Below, in pieces: positions 1-9,268 of a stretch of DNA of 64,000 nt (its first letter is position 1; the number at the start of each line of letters is the position of its first letter). The translations under genes were made by a program, and so were the position numbers. A model generated the notes under the pieces. It was not told where the DNA came from, ran no database searches, and was given only the letters and a program-made list of their open reading frames with translations. Source of the stretch: an uncultured Flavobacteriales bacterium (lineage in GTDB: Bacteria > Bacteroidota > Bacteroidia > Flavobacteriales_D > Crocinitomicaceae); contig CALSTG010000001.1 of NCBI GenBank assembly GCA_943789205.1, forward strand, positions 186,001-250,000, in the 5' to 3' direction.

Positions 1-730
1 GATTGTAAGAACATCCTGACGACCAGCTCAAATTGATAACTCTGTGACCGGCGTATGATGCATCAAGTACTTCGTTATAATTCATTTTATATAATGCTAA
101 AGAACTATTATAACCTATTGCACTCTTTCCAATGTCATTACCTGTTGAGCCAGCAGCAGTTATTGCGACTGCAGTACCATGCGTCTGTGAAGAGGTATTC
201 GTTGCATCGTAATGAACATACTTACCAACAAGTTCATCGTGGTCCGCAAAATAGTTCTGGTCTGAAATTGCAAGAACAATATCACTATTACCTGTCGTTA
301 CATCCCATGCCGTTTGCGCATTGATGATGTCTAGAGCGTAATCCTCAGGAAAGACCTTTAGGTAATCGTTAGGCTCATTTAATGTTTCATAAACAGGAGC
401 GTAAGCTACTTTTGAAGACGCGTCTAAAGCATTTGTAAGCTCAGCATACATGTCTACGACATCAGAAGTATATGACGTCAATTCATATACTGATAATAAT
501 GATGCTTGTCTTGAAGATGGAATCGCTCTTTCTACCTCTGTAATATTAAGTGAAGAAATTGCATCTTGAAGAGTAGCATCATTTGAGACTAGTACACCTG
601 ATTCGTTTTCAAATGGAACATCTGAAGGGTTAGAAATTGTAAGCCAAATTTTTGAGGACTCTTGTGAAAATGAAATGAACGTTGCTAAGAGAAAAGCGAC
701 TGTCAGTGGTAAAGATTTAAAAGTATACAT
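1..730 (-). CDS. Secreted S8 (subtilisin-like) serine protease, left copy, partial
   Basis: This is the N-terminal 243 codons of a secreted subtilase; the rest lies beyond the window start. The start is the ATG read from 730-728, giving MYTFKSLPL and a signal peptide ending near FISFSQ. The catalytic Asp (in AISDQNYF, about residue 157) and His (in SQTHGTAVA, about 184) are present; the catalytic Ser would lie outside the window. The sequence matches the start of the full gene at 3291-5423 with an offset of 4693 bases, with no difference noticed. Identity to the other copy and location at the window edge mean this could be a real tandem copy or an assembly artefact. Confidence 0.85.
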   Translation of the reverse strand, partial: MYTFKSLPLTVAFLLATFISFSQESSKIWLTISNPSDVPFENESGVLVSNDATLQDAISSLNITEVERAIPSSRQASLLSVYELTSYTSDVVDMYAELTNALDASSKVAYAPVYETLNEPNDYLKVFPEDYALDIINAQTAWDVTTGNSDIVLAISDQNYFADHDELVGKYVHYDATNTSSQTHGTAVAITAAGSTGNDIGKSAIGYNSSLALYKMNYNEVLDASYAGHRVINLSWSSGCSYN

Positions 731-1083
731 ATCCGTGCGTTTTGTTGTTTGTTTGTTTTGTTGACACAAATCTGCGATACTATATGCACCCCTGAAACAA
801 AAACAAGCAAAGCAAATACAAAATACAGATGGACACTATACTCCGACTATGTAATCCCTACGCAGCAATTAGGTGATACTACGTAGACCTATAATTAAAT
901 TAAAAAAAAGAGTAACCTTTTTGATGTATTGGATTTCAGAAGAAAACCCTTGTTTTACTTAGGCTGTAGAAATACACGCTCCGTAGAACCATCAGAATAT
1001 TGATATAAAATAGATAATCATCAAATTATATGAATAAAAAAAAGCGCCTCAAATGAGACGCTCTTAATACAAATAGAAGAATC
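731..1083. other. Intergenic, 353 bases, no gene seen
   Basis: This gap lies between the protease and the small lipoprotein and recurs unchanged at 5424-5776. It holds the terminator described separately. On the minus strand there is also an 18-20 codon open stretch ending ERVFLQPK, which has no start codon and may be a gene remnant. No promoter matching TTG-N19-TAnnTTTG was found before the protease; a CAGATTTG near-match exists. Confidence 0.6.
1043..1062 (-). terminator. Rho-independent terminator after small lipoprotein (left copy)
   Basis: On the minus strand AGCGTCTC-ATTT-GAGGCGCT forms an 8-bp stem with one G-T pair and is followed by a run of eight T. It lies just downstream of the small lipoprotein stop codon. 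The right copy is at 5736-5755. Confidence 0.8.
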
Positions 1084-1293
1084 TTAGTGCTCACCGCAGT
1101 GAACAGTATAAACAATACTGTCCATTACATAACCAGTGCTTTCTAGATCTTCAGCTGCGTCTCCACAGTACTCTCCTTCTAGTTCTACTTCAGCTCCATC
1201 AGGACCGTCATAATGACATTCGAAACATTCTTCTTTGTTGCAAGCTGTGCCCGCGATAAGCAGCATTGCTGCAAAAAACATTTTAGTTTTCAT
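1084..1293 (-). CDS. Small Cys-rich lipoprotein, left copy
   Basis: A 69-residue protein with a lipoprotein signal (hydrophobic stretch ending LIAGTAC), so it is probably exported and lipidated. The mature part is acidic and has four more cysteines, including a CFEC pair next to CH, plus a C-terminal HCGEH. The Cys/His content and its place after a TonB receptor suggest metal binding or an oxidised secreted fold; this is inference. It is identical to 5777-5986. The terminator directly downstream makes it the last gene of its transcript. Confidence 0.75.
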   Translation of the reverse strand: MKTKMFFAAMLLIAGTACNKEECFECHYDGPDGAEVELEGEYCGDAAEDLESTGYVMDSIVYTVHCGEH

Positions 1294-1325
1294 AAGTTAA
1301 AATTTAATTGATTATTGATTATTAA

Positions 1326-3211
1326 TTACTTATTTGATTGACTTTTCCCTTCAATACGCCACTTAAGATTAAAATAGAAGCTTCTTCCAGGTTCCATTAA
1401 ACCAAGTGACTTTAGATTAGACATGTGATTAATGTAACTCTCGTTCAATGCATTTCGCACCCCAAAGGAGAACTGAACAGGCCAATTACTATCCCATTTC
1501 ATTTGGCAACCCAACTGCAAAAGATGATAGCCTTCGGTAGCTGTTTCAAGAGGACCTACACGATCTTGATTGAAAAAATAATTGTGTTGAACAATTACCG
1601 ACGCAAAACCAAGCGCTTTATTCTTAGACAATTCAAAACGAACATTGGAACGAAGTCTAGCCTGAGGCATAAAATAAAGATCTTCGCCCTCTTGCACGAT
1701 ACCTAAGTCTCTTCCGAAAGTGTTTGAATATCCAGTTTCAAAATGAAAACGGTGTGCAAAATGTGGATGATAGTGGATACGTGTTTCTATACCATACAGT
1801 AATACGCCATTCTTAGCAGCATACTGATATACATCCATTCCGTCAATAACAGAATCAACCTGAGCGAGTTGTATGTAGCCATTAGCATAAGTGGTGTATG
1901 GATTAAACATAAGCGAAAAATGCTCATTCGAAAGCTCATAGTTGACATCTAGCTGAACAAAACGTTCAGATTTCAAATTACGATCCCCAAGCTCGTATCG
2001 TACAGCCCCATGATGAACACCATCGCTTAACAACTCCGACAAATGAGGCGCTCTAGTTCCTGAGGAAATATGAGCAGAAATATCTTTGATCGATTTCCCT
2101 TTCCACTGTTTTCTTATACCTATCGCAGCATTAAAATTAGTATAGTCTCCGCTAAAATCATCACTCCGAACTTGTCTTAAATCATACCTCACAACAGCGT
2201 TTAATTTTATACCCTTCAAATCATAGGATAAGGAACTATATGCACCAATATCAAATTGATCCGAATCTTGAATTAATTGGGTTTCTGCCCTAGAGCCATT
2301 TTCATTACTCTCGAGGATTGTTTGAACGCCAGACAATATCTGAAGTCTCTTATTTGGATTCCAATGGTGTCTTGCTTGAGCCGAGCTGGAATTCAAATAC
2401 ATATCTATTTCTGGAGTAAAATTCTTCTCGCCATGTTCGGCCAGGTTATTAAAACCGTGATTGACGAAGAATTCTATTTTATTCTTGGCATCGACAAAAT
2501 AGGTCGCTTTAAGATTCCCGAAGTGGTTTTGTATTTTTTGATAGGGTAAAGATTTATCTCTGTCTTGGTAATCAATCATGAAGGACTCAGCTGAGGGACT
2601 TATGTCATGGGTATGGCCCGGAATACCTACTCGAGAATTTGAATACAAATAGTTCAGTTCCCAATTCCACTTTCCAGAATTGTAGCCCAGCTTAAACTTC
2701 CCTCCCATGTCTAGCAGCCGAGAATCACTTAAATATCGAGAGTTAGGTAGCTTGTAGTCTGCATAGCTAGAATAAATACCAGCAGCACTAAAACGTAACT
2801 TTTTACCTGACTGTTTGTAGATGATAGAATTTTGGGTTCCTAAGCTTGCGGTTTCAAATTGCGAATTCACATCTACACTGTAAGAATTCTGCGGTGCAAA
2901 TGAACCGTCTTTCAGATACAACAAACCACCCAGTTGCATCGCCTGTATATATCAAGCGACATTGGGCCCTTGATTACCTCAGCACTTTCCATACCCGCTT
3001 GAGAGATACCCAATCCATGATCTCCTCCCCATTGCTGGTTATTGATACGCATGCCATTCAAAAAGGTCACAACACGCATCCCCTGCATTCCACGAATTAC
3101 CGGCTTTGCATTTAAAGGTCCATAAGACGCCATTTGAACACCATCAATCTGTGAAAGGGCCTCTGTGATGGTGAGTGGTGAAACTATACTCTTTAGTCTT
3201 GAAATAGACAA
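1326..3211 (-). pseudogene. TonB-dependent receptor, left copy, 5'-truncated and frameshifted
   Basis: Codons for most of the beta-barrel are identical to the intact receptor at 6019-8262. Two single-base insertions near 2930-2960 put the plug-domain part (ORF 2912-3211) out of frame with the barrel (ORF 1326-2939). Homology stops at 3191, so the signal peptide, the regulatory domain and the start of the plug are missing; the apparent start MSISRLK is read through unrelated junction sequence. It cannot make a working receptor as written. Either a real truncated tandem copy or an assembly product. Confidence 0.85.
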
Positions 3212-3242
3212 GATTGAGCTGCATTAAATATTTTGAATAGAC

Positions 3243-3266
3243 AAAGCCTCCTTTTCAGGAGGCTTT
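3243..3266 (-). terminator. Terminator hairpin after S8 protease
   Basis: AAAGCCTCC-TGAAAA-GGAGGCTTT forms a 9-bp perfect stem 25 bases past the protease stop codon. The T run after the stem is short, so this is a likely but not ideal intrinsic terminator. Confidence 0.6.
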
Positions 3267-3290
3267 CAATATTCCAATTAAAGATTGGGT

Positions 3291-5423
3291 TTATCTAACT
3301 ATTAACTTCTGTGTATTTAAGTGCTTGTAATCATCTGCTAAGTTGATGAAGTACATTCCCGGATTCAAGTCTTCAACTTTGTATGTGTTTTGCATTGCCA
3401 CAGCTGCATTTTGTACCACTTGTCCATTTGCGTTTACGATTGTGATGTTCGTTACTGATGCACTATTCCATGTTACTGTTGCTGCATCTGTTGTTGGGTT
3501 TGGATAAACACTTGTTTGGATTCCATCCATGTCTTCAATTCCAGCTATACTCATTTCCTCAACGAGTGTATTTGTGATAACATCACATCCATTTGCATCG
3601 ATTACAGTTACTTCATAGAAGCCTGCTGTTACATCAAAAAGATCTTCTGAAGTTTCTCCGTTATTCCATGTGTATGAATACGGTGCAACACCACCAGATA
3701 CTGTTAAATCAATTTCACCATCTTCATCTGATGTTGGTTGTATCACTTCCAAATCTGCTACCAAAGCTGTTGGGCCTTCAACAGTATAGCTTCCCCATAC
3801 ACTACATCCATTTCCGTTTGTAATTTTAAGTCTGTACGTTCCTGGAACAAGACCAGAAATATCTTCAGTCATCATTCCATTATCCCATTCAAAAATGAAA
3901 TCAGGTGTGCCTTCAAGTATCGTAACATCAATCGATCCATTCGCTGCACCATTACAAGTTACATTCTGAACAGTTCCTTCAAATTGTGTAGGAATTACCT
4001 CGTCGATAACTATTGAAGTATCTAATTGACATCCCATAGCATCGATAACAGTCAAGTCATAATGACCTACAGAAAGGTTGTTAAGGCTCAAATCAGTAGC
4101 ACCATTAGACCATTGTGTAGTAAAAGGAGCAGTACCACCAACGATTTCAACTTCAATCTGACCACTATTAGCTAAACAAGTCACACCAGATCTTACGTCC
4201 AAAGAGAACTTATTTATTTCAATGGCTAAATCAACAGCTGCTTTTGCATTTAAACGACCTGCGCCTATTGTTCCTACATAAGAAGGATTCAATGCATCAA
4301 CATTGGTTGAAGAGTTTTTAAGTACCCAAGAGATTTCCGCATTTGTTATACATGGATTCGCATCTAACATCAATCCAATTGTTCCGGTTACTAGAGGTGA
4401 AGCATATGAGCTACCTGAACCATATAAATACCAACCCTGAGCAGCAGAAATTGCGATATCATATCCTGGTGCACTTAAATCAACACTCGCATTATGTTGG
4501 TGTGTTGTTGATGCATCTCCAATTACACGCTCATGGTTGTCACTTGGACCTGTACTCGTTACCGCAAAAACATTATCAAAAGAAGCAGGGTAAACAAGAC
4601 TTTCAGGACCACCGCACGTAGATCCATTTCCTGCAGCTGCTACAATAAAAGTTCCATTTTCATATACTTCATTGATGATATCTTGCACATACTGATTGTA
4701 AGAACATCCTGACGACCAGCTCAAATTGATAACTCTGTGACCGGCGTATGATGCATCAAGTACTTCGTTATAATTCATTTTATATAATGCTAAAGAACTA
4801 TTATAACCTATTGCACTCTTTCCAATGTCATTACCTGTTGAGCCAGCAGCAGTTATTGCGACTGCAGTACCATGCGTCTGTGAAGAGGTATTCGTTGCAT
4901 CGTAATGAACATACTTACCAACAAGTTCATCGTGGTCCGCAAAATAGTTCTGGTCTGAAATTGCAAGAACAATATCACTATTACCTGTCGTTACATCCCA
5001 TGCCGTTTGCGCATTGATGATGTCTAGAGCGTAATCCTCAGGAAAGACCTTTAGGTAATCGTTAGGCTCATTTAATGTTTCATAAACAGGAGCGTAAGCT
5101 ACTTTTGAAGACGCGTCTAAAGCATTTGTAAGCTCAGCATACATGTCTACGACATCAGAAGTATATGACGTCAATTCATATACTGATAATAATGATGCTT
5201 GTCTTGAAGATGGAATCGCTCTTTCTACCTCTGTAATATTAAGTGAAGAAATTGCATCTTGAAGAGTAGCATCATTTGAGACTAGTACACCTGATTCGTT
5301 TTCAAATGGAACATCTGAAGGGTTAGAAATTGTAAGCCAAATTTTTGAGGACTCTTGTGAAAATGAAATGAACGTTGCTAAGAGAAAAGCGACTGTCAGT
5401 GGTAAAGATTTAAAAGTATACAT
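3291..5423 (-). CDS. Secreted S8 (subtilisin-like) serine protease with SprB repeats and T9SS type A sorting domain
   Basis: A 710-residue exported subtilase. I chose the ATG at 5423 (MYTFKS...) rather than the ORF-track start 13 codons upstream, because it places the signal peptide at the N terminus. Catalytic triad by motif: Asp157 in AISDQNYF, His184 in QTHGTAVA, Ser339 in GSSYASPLVTG. After the protease domain (about 130-395) come about three SprB-type repeats of the CNGAANGSIDVT kind, then a type A T9SS C-terminal domain (VYPNPTTDAATVTW ... KLIVR). This predicts secretion through the type IX system to the cell surface or medium. Its first 243 codons are duplicated at 1-730. Confidence 0.93.
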   Translation of the reverse strand: MYTFKSLPLTVAFLLATFISFSQESSKIWLTISNPSDVPFENESGVLVSNDATLQDAISSLNITEVERAIPSSRQASLLSVYELTSYTSDVVDMYAELTNALDASSKVAYAPVYETLNEPNDYLKVFPEDYALDIINAQTAWDVTTGNSDIVLAISDQNYFADHDELVGKYVHYDATNTSSQTHGTAVAITAAGSTGNDIGKSAIGYNSSLALYKMNYNEVLDASYAGHRVINLSWSSGCSYNQYVQDIINEVYENGTFIVAAAGNGSTCGGPESLVYPASFDNVFAVTSTGPSDNHERVIGDASTTHQHNASVDLSAPGYDIAISAAQGWYLYGSGSSYASPLVTGTIGLMLDANPCITNAEISWVLKNSSTNVDALNPSYVGTIGAGRLNAKAAVDLAIEINKFSLDVRSGVTCLANSGQIEVEIVGGTAPFTTQWSNGATDLSLNNLSVGHYDLTVIDAMGCQLDTSIVIDEVIPTQFEGTVQNVTCNGAANGSIDVTILEGTPDFIFEWDNGMMTEDISGLVPGTYRLKITNGNGCSVWGSYTVEGPTALVADLEVIQPTSDEDGEIDLTVSGGVAPYSYTWNNGETSEDLFDVTAGFYEVTVIDANGCDVITNTLVEEMSIAGIEDMDGIQTSVYPNPTTDAATVTWNSASVTNITIVNANGQVVQNAAVAMQNTYKVEDLNPGMYFINLADDYKHLNTQKLIVR

Positions 5424-5735
5424 ATCCGTGCGTTTTGTTGTTTGTTTGTTTTGTTGACACAAATCTGCGATACTATATGCACCCCTGAAACAAAAACAAG
5501 CAAAGCAAATACAAAATACAGATGGACACTATACTCCGACTATGTAATCCCTACGCAGCAATTAGGTGATACTACGTAGACCTATAATTAAATTAAAAAA
5601 AAGAGTAACCTTTTTGATGTATTGGATTTCAGAAGAAAACCCTTGTTTTACTTAGGCTGTAGAAATACACGCTCCGTAGAACCATCAGAATATTGATATA
5701 AAATAGATAATCATCAAATTATATGAATAAAAAAA

Positions 5736-5755
5736 AGCGCCTCAAATGAGACGCT
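5736..5755 (-). terminator. Rho-independent terminator after small lipoprotein (right copy)
   Basis: Same stem and T run as at 1043-1062. It separates the receptor/lipoprotein transcript from the downstream protease gene. Confidence 0.8.
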
Positions 5756-5776
5756 CTTAATACAAATAGAAGAATC

Positions 5777-5986
5777 TTAGTGCTCACCGCAGTGAACAGT
5801 ATAAACAATACTGTCCATTACATAACCAGTGCTTTCTAGATCTTCAGCTGCGTCTCCACAGTACTCTCCTTCTAGTTCTACTTCAGCTCCATCAGGACCG
5901 TCATAATGACATTCGAAACATTCTTCTTTGTTGCAAGCTGTGCCCGCGATAAGCAGCATTGCTGCAAAAAACATTTTAGTTTTCAT
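5777..5986 (-). CDS. Small Cys-rich lipoprotein, right copy
   Basis: Identical to 1084-1293: 69 residues, lipobox LIAGTAC, then a short acidic mature part with several Cys and a His-containing tail. It starts 32 bases after the receptor stop codon on the same strand and is followed by a terminator, so it is probably the last gene of a three-gene operon with the receptor and the His/Cys-rich protein at 8295. A role in handling the receptor's substrate, possibly a metal, is inference from composition and context. Confidence 0.78.
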   Translation of the reverse strand: MKTKMFFAAMLLIAGTACNKEECFECHYDGPDGAEVELEGEYCGDAAEDLESTGYVMDSIVYTVHCGEH

Positions 5987-6018
5987 AAGTTAAAATTTAA
6001 TTGATTATTGATTATTAA

Positions 6019-8262
6019 TTACTTATTTGATTGACTTTTCCCTTCAATACGCCACTTAAGATTAAAATAGAAGCTTCTTCCAGGTTCCATTAAACCAAGT
6101 GACTTTAGATTAGACATGTGATTAATGTAACTCTCGTTCAATGCATTTCGCACCCCAAAGGAGAACTGAACAGGCCAATTACTATCCCATTTCATTTGGC
6201 AACCCAACTGCAAAAGATGATAGCCTTCGGTAGCTGTTTCAAGAGGACCTACACGATCTTGATTGAAAAAATAATTGTGTTGAACAATTACCGACGCAAA
6301 ACCAAGCGCTTTATTCTTAGACAATTCAAAACGAACATTGGAACGAAGTCTAGCCTGAGGCATAAAATAAAGATCTTCGCCCTCTTGCACGATACCTAAG
6401 TCTCTTCCGAAAGTGTTTGAATATCCAGTTTCAAAATGAAAACGGTGTGCAAAATGTGGATGATAGTGGATACGTGTTTCTATACCATACAGTAATACGC
6501 CATTCTTAGCAGCATACTGATATACATCCATTCCGTCAATAACAGAATCAACCTGAGCGAGTTGTATGTAGCCATTAGCATAAGTGGTGTATGGATTAAA
6601 CATAAGCGAAAAATGCTCATTCGAAAGCTCATAGTTGACATCTAGCTGAACAAAACGTTCAGATTTCAAATTACGATCCCCAAGCTCGTATCGTACAGCC
6701 CCATGATGAACACCATCGCTTAACAACTCCGACAAATGAGGCGCTCTAGTTCCTGAGGAAATATGAGCAGAAATATCTTTGATCGATTTCCCTTTCCACT
6801 GTTTTCTTATACCTATCGCAGCATTAAAATTAGTATAGTCTCCGCTAAAATCATCACTCCGAACTTGTCTTAAATCATACCTCACAACAGCGTTTAATTT
6901 TATACCCTTCAAATCATAGGATAAGGAACTATATGCACCAATATCAAATTGATCCGAATCTTGAATTAATTGGGTTTCTGCCCTAGAGCCATTTTCATTA
7001 CTCTCGAGGATTGTTTGAACGCCAGACAATATCTGAAGTCTCTTATTTGGATTCCAATGGTGTCTTGCTTGAGCCGAGCTGGAATTCAAATACATATCTA
7101 TTTCTGGAGTAAAATTCTTCTCGCCATGTTCGGCCAGGTTATTAAAACCGTGATTGACGAAGAATTCTATTTTATTCTTGGCATCGACAAAATAGGTCGC
7201 TTTAAGATTCCCGAAGTGGTTTTGTATTTTTTGATAGGGTAAAGATTTATCTCTGTCTTGGTAATCAATCATGAAGGACTCAGCTGAGGGACTTATGTCA
7301 TGGGTATGGCCCGGAATACCTACTCGAGAATTTGAATACAAATAGTTCAGTTCCCAATTCCACTTTCCAGAATTGTAGCCCAGCTTAAACTTCCCTCCCA
7401 TGTCTAGCAGCCGAGAATCACTTAAATATCGAGAGTTAGGTAGCTTGTAGTCTGCATAGCTAGAATAAATACCAGCAGCACTAAAACGTAACTTTTTACC
7501 TGACTGTTTGTAGATGATAGAATTTTGGGTTCCTAAGCTTGCGGTTTCAAATTGCGAATTCACATCTACACTGTAAGAATTCTGCGGTGCAAAAGAACCA
7601 TCTTTTAGATACAACAAACCACCCGTAGCATCTCCTGTATAAATCAAAGACATAGGGCCTTTGATTACCTCAGCACTTTCCATACCCGCTTGAGAGATAC
7701 CCAATCCATGATCTCCTCCCCATTGCTGGTTATTGATACGCATGCCATTCAAAAAGGTCACAACACGCATCCCCTGCATTCCACGAATTACCGGCTTTGC
7801 ATTTAAAGGTCCATAAGACGCCATTTGAACACCATCAATCTGTGAAAGGGCCTCTGTGATGGTGAGTGGTGAAACTATACTCAACTGATCCAACTCTATA
7901 AAATCAGTCTTTTGCGTCATACTCCCTTGCAATTCGCGACGTTCCACGCGCACCATAATCTCTTGCATGTTGTGAGGATCAGGATCGATTGAAAGTGTTA
8001 TGAAATCACAACATGTAATTGAAACAGTTTTAGTTTCATAGGTTGCGAGACTGACTTCAATGACAAGCTGCTCTGGCCAATCACCTTCAAAGGAAAAGGC
8101 CCCCTGTACATCAGAATAGGTTGCTACCTGCAATTCTTTCAGCTCTATTTTTGCACCTGGTATAGGTTCATTGGTTAAACCATCAGTTACTACTCCAGAT
8201 AGTTGTTGTGCGAAACTCACAAATCCTGAGAAAAACAGGACAAAACAAGAAATTTTATGCAT
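6019..8262 (-). CDS. TonB-dependent outer-membrane receptor
   Basis: A 747-residue outer-membrane receptor: signal peptide (MHKISCFVLFFSGFVSFAQQ), a CarboxypepD_reg-like domain (about 21-95), a plug domain (about 125-235, with VIRGMQGMRVV and GGLLYLKDG) and a 22-strand-type barrel to the end. Family members import substrates too large or scarce for porins, powered by TonB-ExbBD. The His-containing loop PGHTHDISP and the neighbouring His/Cys-rich proteins hint at a metal or metal-chelate substrate; that is inference. It follows 8295-8636 with a 32-base gap and precedes the small lipoprotein with a 32-base gap. A damaged second copy lies at 1326-3211. Confidence 0.9.
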   Translation of the reverse strand: MHKISCFVLFFSGFVSFAQQLSGVVTDGLTNEPIPGAKIELKELQVATYSDVQGAFSFEGDWPEQLVIEVSLATYETKTVSITCCDFITLSIDPDPHNMQEIMVRVERRELQGSMTQKTDFIELDQLSIVSPLTITEALSQIDGVQMASYGPLNAKPVIRGMQGMRVVTFLNGMRINNQQWGGDHGLGISQAGMESAEVIKGPMSLIYTGDATGGLLYLKDGSFAPQNSYSVDVNSQFETASLGTQNSIIYKQSGKKLRFSAAGIYSSYADYKLPNSRYLSDSRLLDMGGKFKLGYNSGKWNWELNYLYSNSRVGIPGHTHDISPSAESFMIDYQDRDKSLPYQKIQNHFGNLKATYFVDAKNKIEFFVNHGFNNLAEHGEKNFTPEIDMYLNSSSAQARHHWNPNKRLQILSGVQTILESNENGSRAETQLIQDSDQFDIGAYSSLSYDLKGIKLNAVVRYDLRQVRSDDFSGDYTNFNAAIGIRKQWKGKSIKDISAHISSGTRAPHLSELLSDGVHHGAVRYELGDRNLKSERFVQLDVNYELSNEHFSLMFNPYTTYANGYIQLAQVDSVIDGMDVYQYAAKNGVLLYGIETRIHYHPHFAHRFHFETGYSNTFGRDLGIVQEGEDLYFMPQARLRSNVRFELSKNKALGFASVIVQHNYFFNQDRVGPLETATEGYHLLQLGCQMKWDSNWPVQFSFGVRNALNESYINHMSNLKSLGLMEPGRSFYFNLKWRIEGKSQSNK

Positions 8263-8294
8263 TAATTTAAATTTACGTTACGATTTACTTTGAA

Positions 8295-8636
8295 TCAGGC
8301 TTGGTATTTTCGTAACGATTGAGGAGGACCTCTTTGTGTTCTATTGAATATTCTCCCTAGGGTAACAGCGTGGAATCCAACGTTTGGAAGAGCTTCACAA
8401 AAGTTAACAGGGACTCGAATTATAGAGAATTCAGGAAGATCCAACGCGTGAAAAGCATAATGACACTTTTCGCAGTCTGACACTTCACAGGATAGGCCAT
8501 TATCGGAGTTTGTTTGTGAATCCAATTCATGTGGATGATCCGAATGTAAGTGACCCTGGCAATCATGCATTACCGACTTGGGAACAAGCATAATCGCCAT
8601 CCCAAATATTACGGTATATAAAAACGCTTTTCGCAT
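8295..8636 (-). CDS. Small His/Cys-rich exported protein, DUF2946-like
   Basis: 113 residues from the ATG at 8636; the ORF-track start three codons upstream is a TTG. A hydrophobic N-terminal segment (signal peptide or anchor) is followed by a His-rich stretch (HDCQGHLHSDHPHE), a CEKCHYAFHA segment and a C-terminal RGPP motif. Small proteins with this layout (Cys pair in the middle, R-G/A-PP near the end) sit next to copper or zinc transport genes in many bacteria, as in the DUF2946 family. Membership is by eye, not profile search. First gene of the receptor operon. Confidence 0.65.
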   Translation of the reverse strand: MRKAFLYTVIFGMAIMLVPKSVMHDCQGHLHSDHPHELDSQTNSDNGLSCEVSDCEKCHYAFHALDLPEFSIIRVPVNFCEALPNVGFHAVTLGRIFNRTQRGPPQSLRKYQA

Positions 8637-8777
8637 CAAGTGCAAAATTACTACCTATAAATCAATATTGCAAGTCAGTTGCAATAATTAATTTATTTAA
8701 ATAAACGAAGTATAAACTTTGCAGAACTGTCTTGTAAAATCCTAAAAAAACTTTTACATTGACATAAATTAATCTGC

Positions 8778-9260
8778 ATGAAACATCTGGTGTTAGGACT
8801 TTCTTTTTTGACAAGTCTTTCTTTATGTGCTCAAATTGAGCTTTCTAGAGATGTTATGAGTTGTGCTGGACAATCTGTGAGCAGCTCAAATATGCAAATG
8901 AGCTACACCATTGGCGAGACCTTTTACATTGCCACGATTGAAAATTCGGCATACATACATTAGGTTTTCAGCAACCCGATAGCAAACCAGGCACTGAGCT
9001 TCCCTTTTGCCATTCCTGGTGGACTTTCACCAAATGGAGACGGAAACAATGACTCTTGGGACATTCAGGATTGGTAGATTATCCCCGATGCATCGGTGAA
9101 TGTATTTGATCGTTGGGGGCAGAAAGTATATTCAGGCACTGCACAAGATCCAGCATGGGACGGAACGACTAATGCGTGAATGCCCCAACTGCAGATTATT
9201 ATTATATCCTCGATTTGGGAGATGGACAGACCTACAACGGTGTCGTTACACTCAAAAAGT
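8778..9260 (+). pseudogene. Small T9SS type B cargo protein, frame broken several times
   Basis: The start encodes a signal peptide (MKHLVLGLSFLTSLSLCAQ) and a domain of the kind that ends YTIGE...TLGFQQP. A gliding-motility-associated C-terminal domain follows (AIPGGLSPNGDGNND, VNVFDRWGQKVYSG, DYYYILDLGDG). Four small indels disrupt it: near 8955, a missing G near 9070, an extra C in CCCC near 9085 and a missing G near 9173. All are one-base changes. The intact protein would be about 160 residues. It sits directly before a PorP/SprF fragment, as expected for a type B cargo gene. Real decay or base-calling errors cannot be separated here. Confidence 0.75.
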
Positions 9261-9268
9261 AGAAGCTT

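Larger units (their letters stand above)
1..3191. repeat. Left copy of a ~4.7-kb tandem duplication (matches 4694-7882)
   Basis: Base 1 aligns with 4694 and identity runs to 3191, aligned with 7882, where the copies diverge just after the shared AAACTATACTC. The copies appear identical except for a cluster of substitutions and two single-base insertions at about 2901-2965. The block holds the 5' part of the protease, the small lipoprotein and most of the TonB receptor. The repeat unit presumably begins left of the window. Confidence 0.95.
4694..7882. repeat. Right copy of the ~4.7-kb tandem duplication (matches 1-3191)
   Basis: The full repeat unit inside the window is probably 3192-7882 (about 4.69 kb), since 3192 is where the left copy stops and the 3' flank of the protease begins. 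In this copy every gene is intact. No transposase or inverted repeat was seen at the junction. Confidence 0.9.

Noticed and set aside
55-324. Plus-strand ORFs opposite the protease, receptor and adhesin genes (for example 55-324, 1425-1706, 41378-41728)
   Set aside because: They are shadows of the minus-strand genes: compositionally odd, duplicated only because the real genes are, and without signals.
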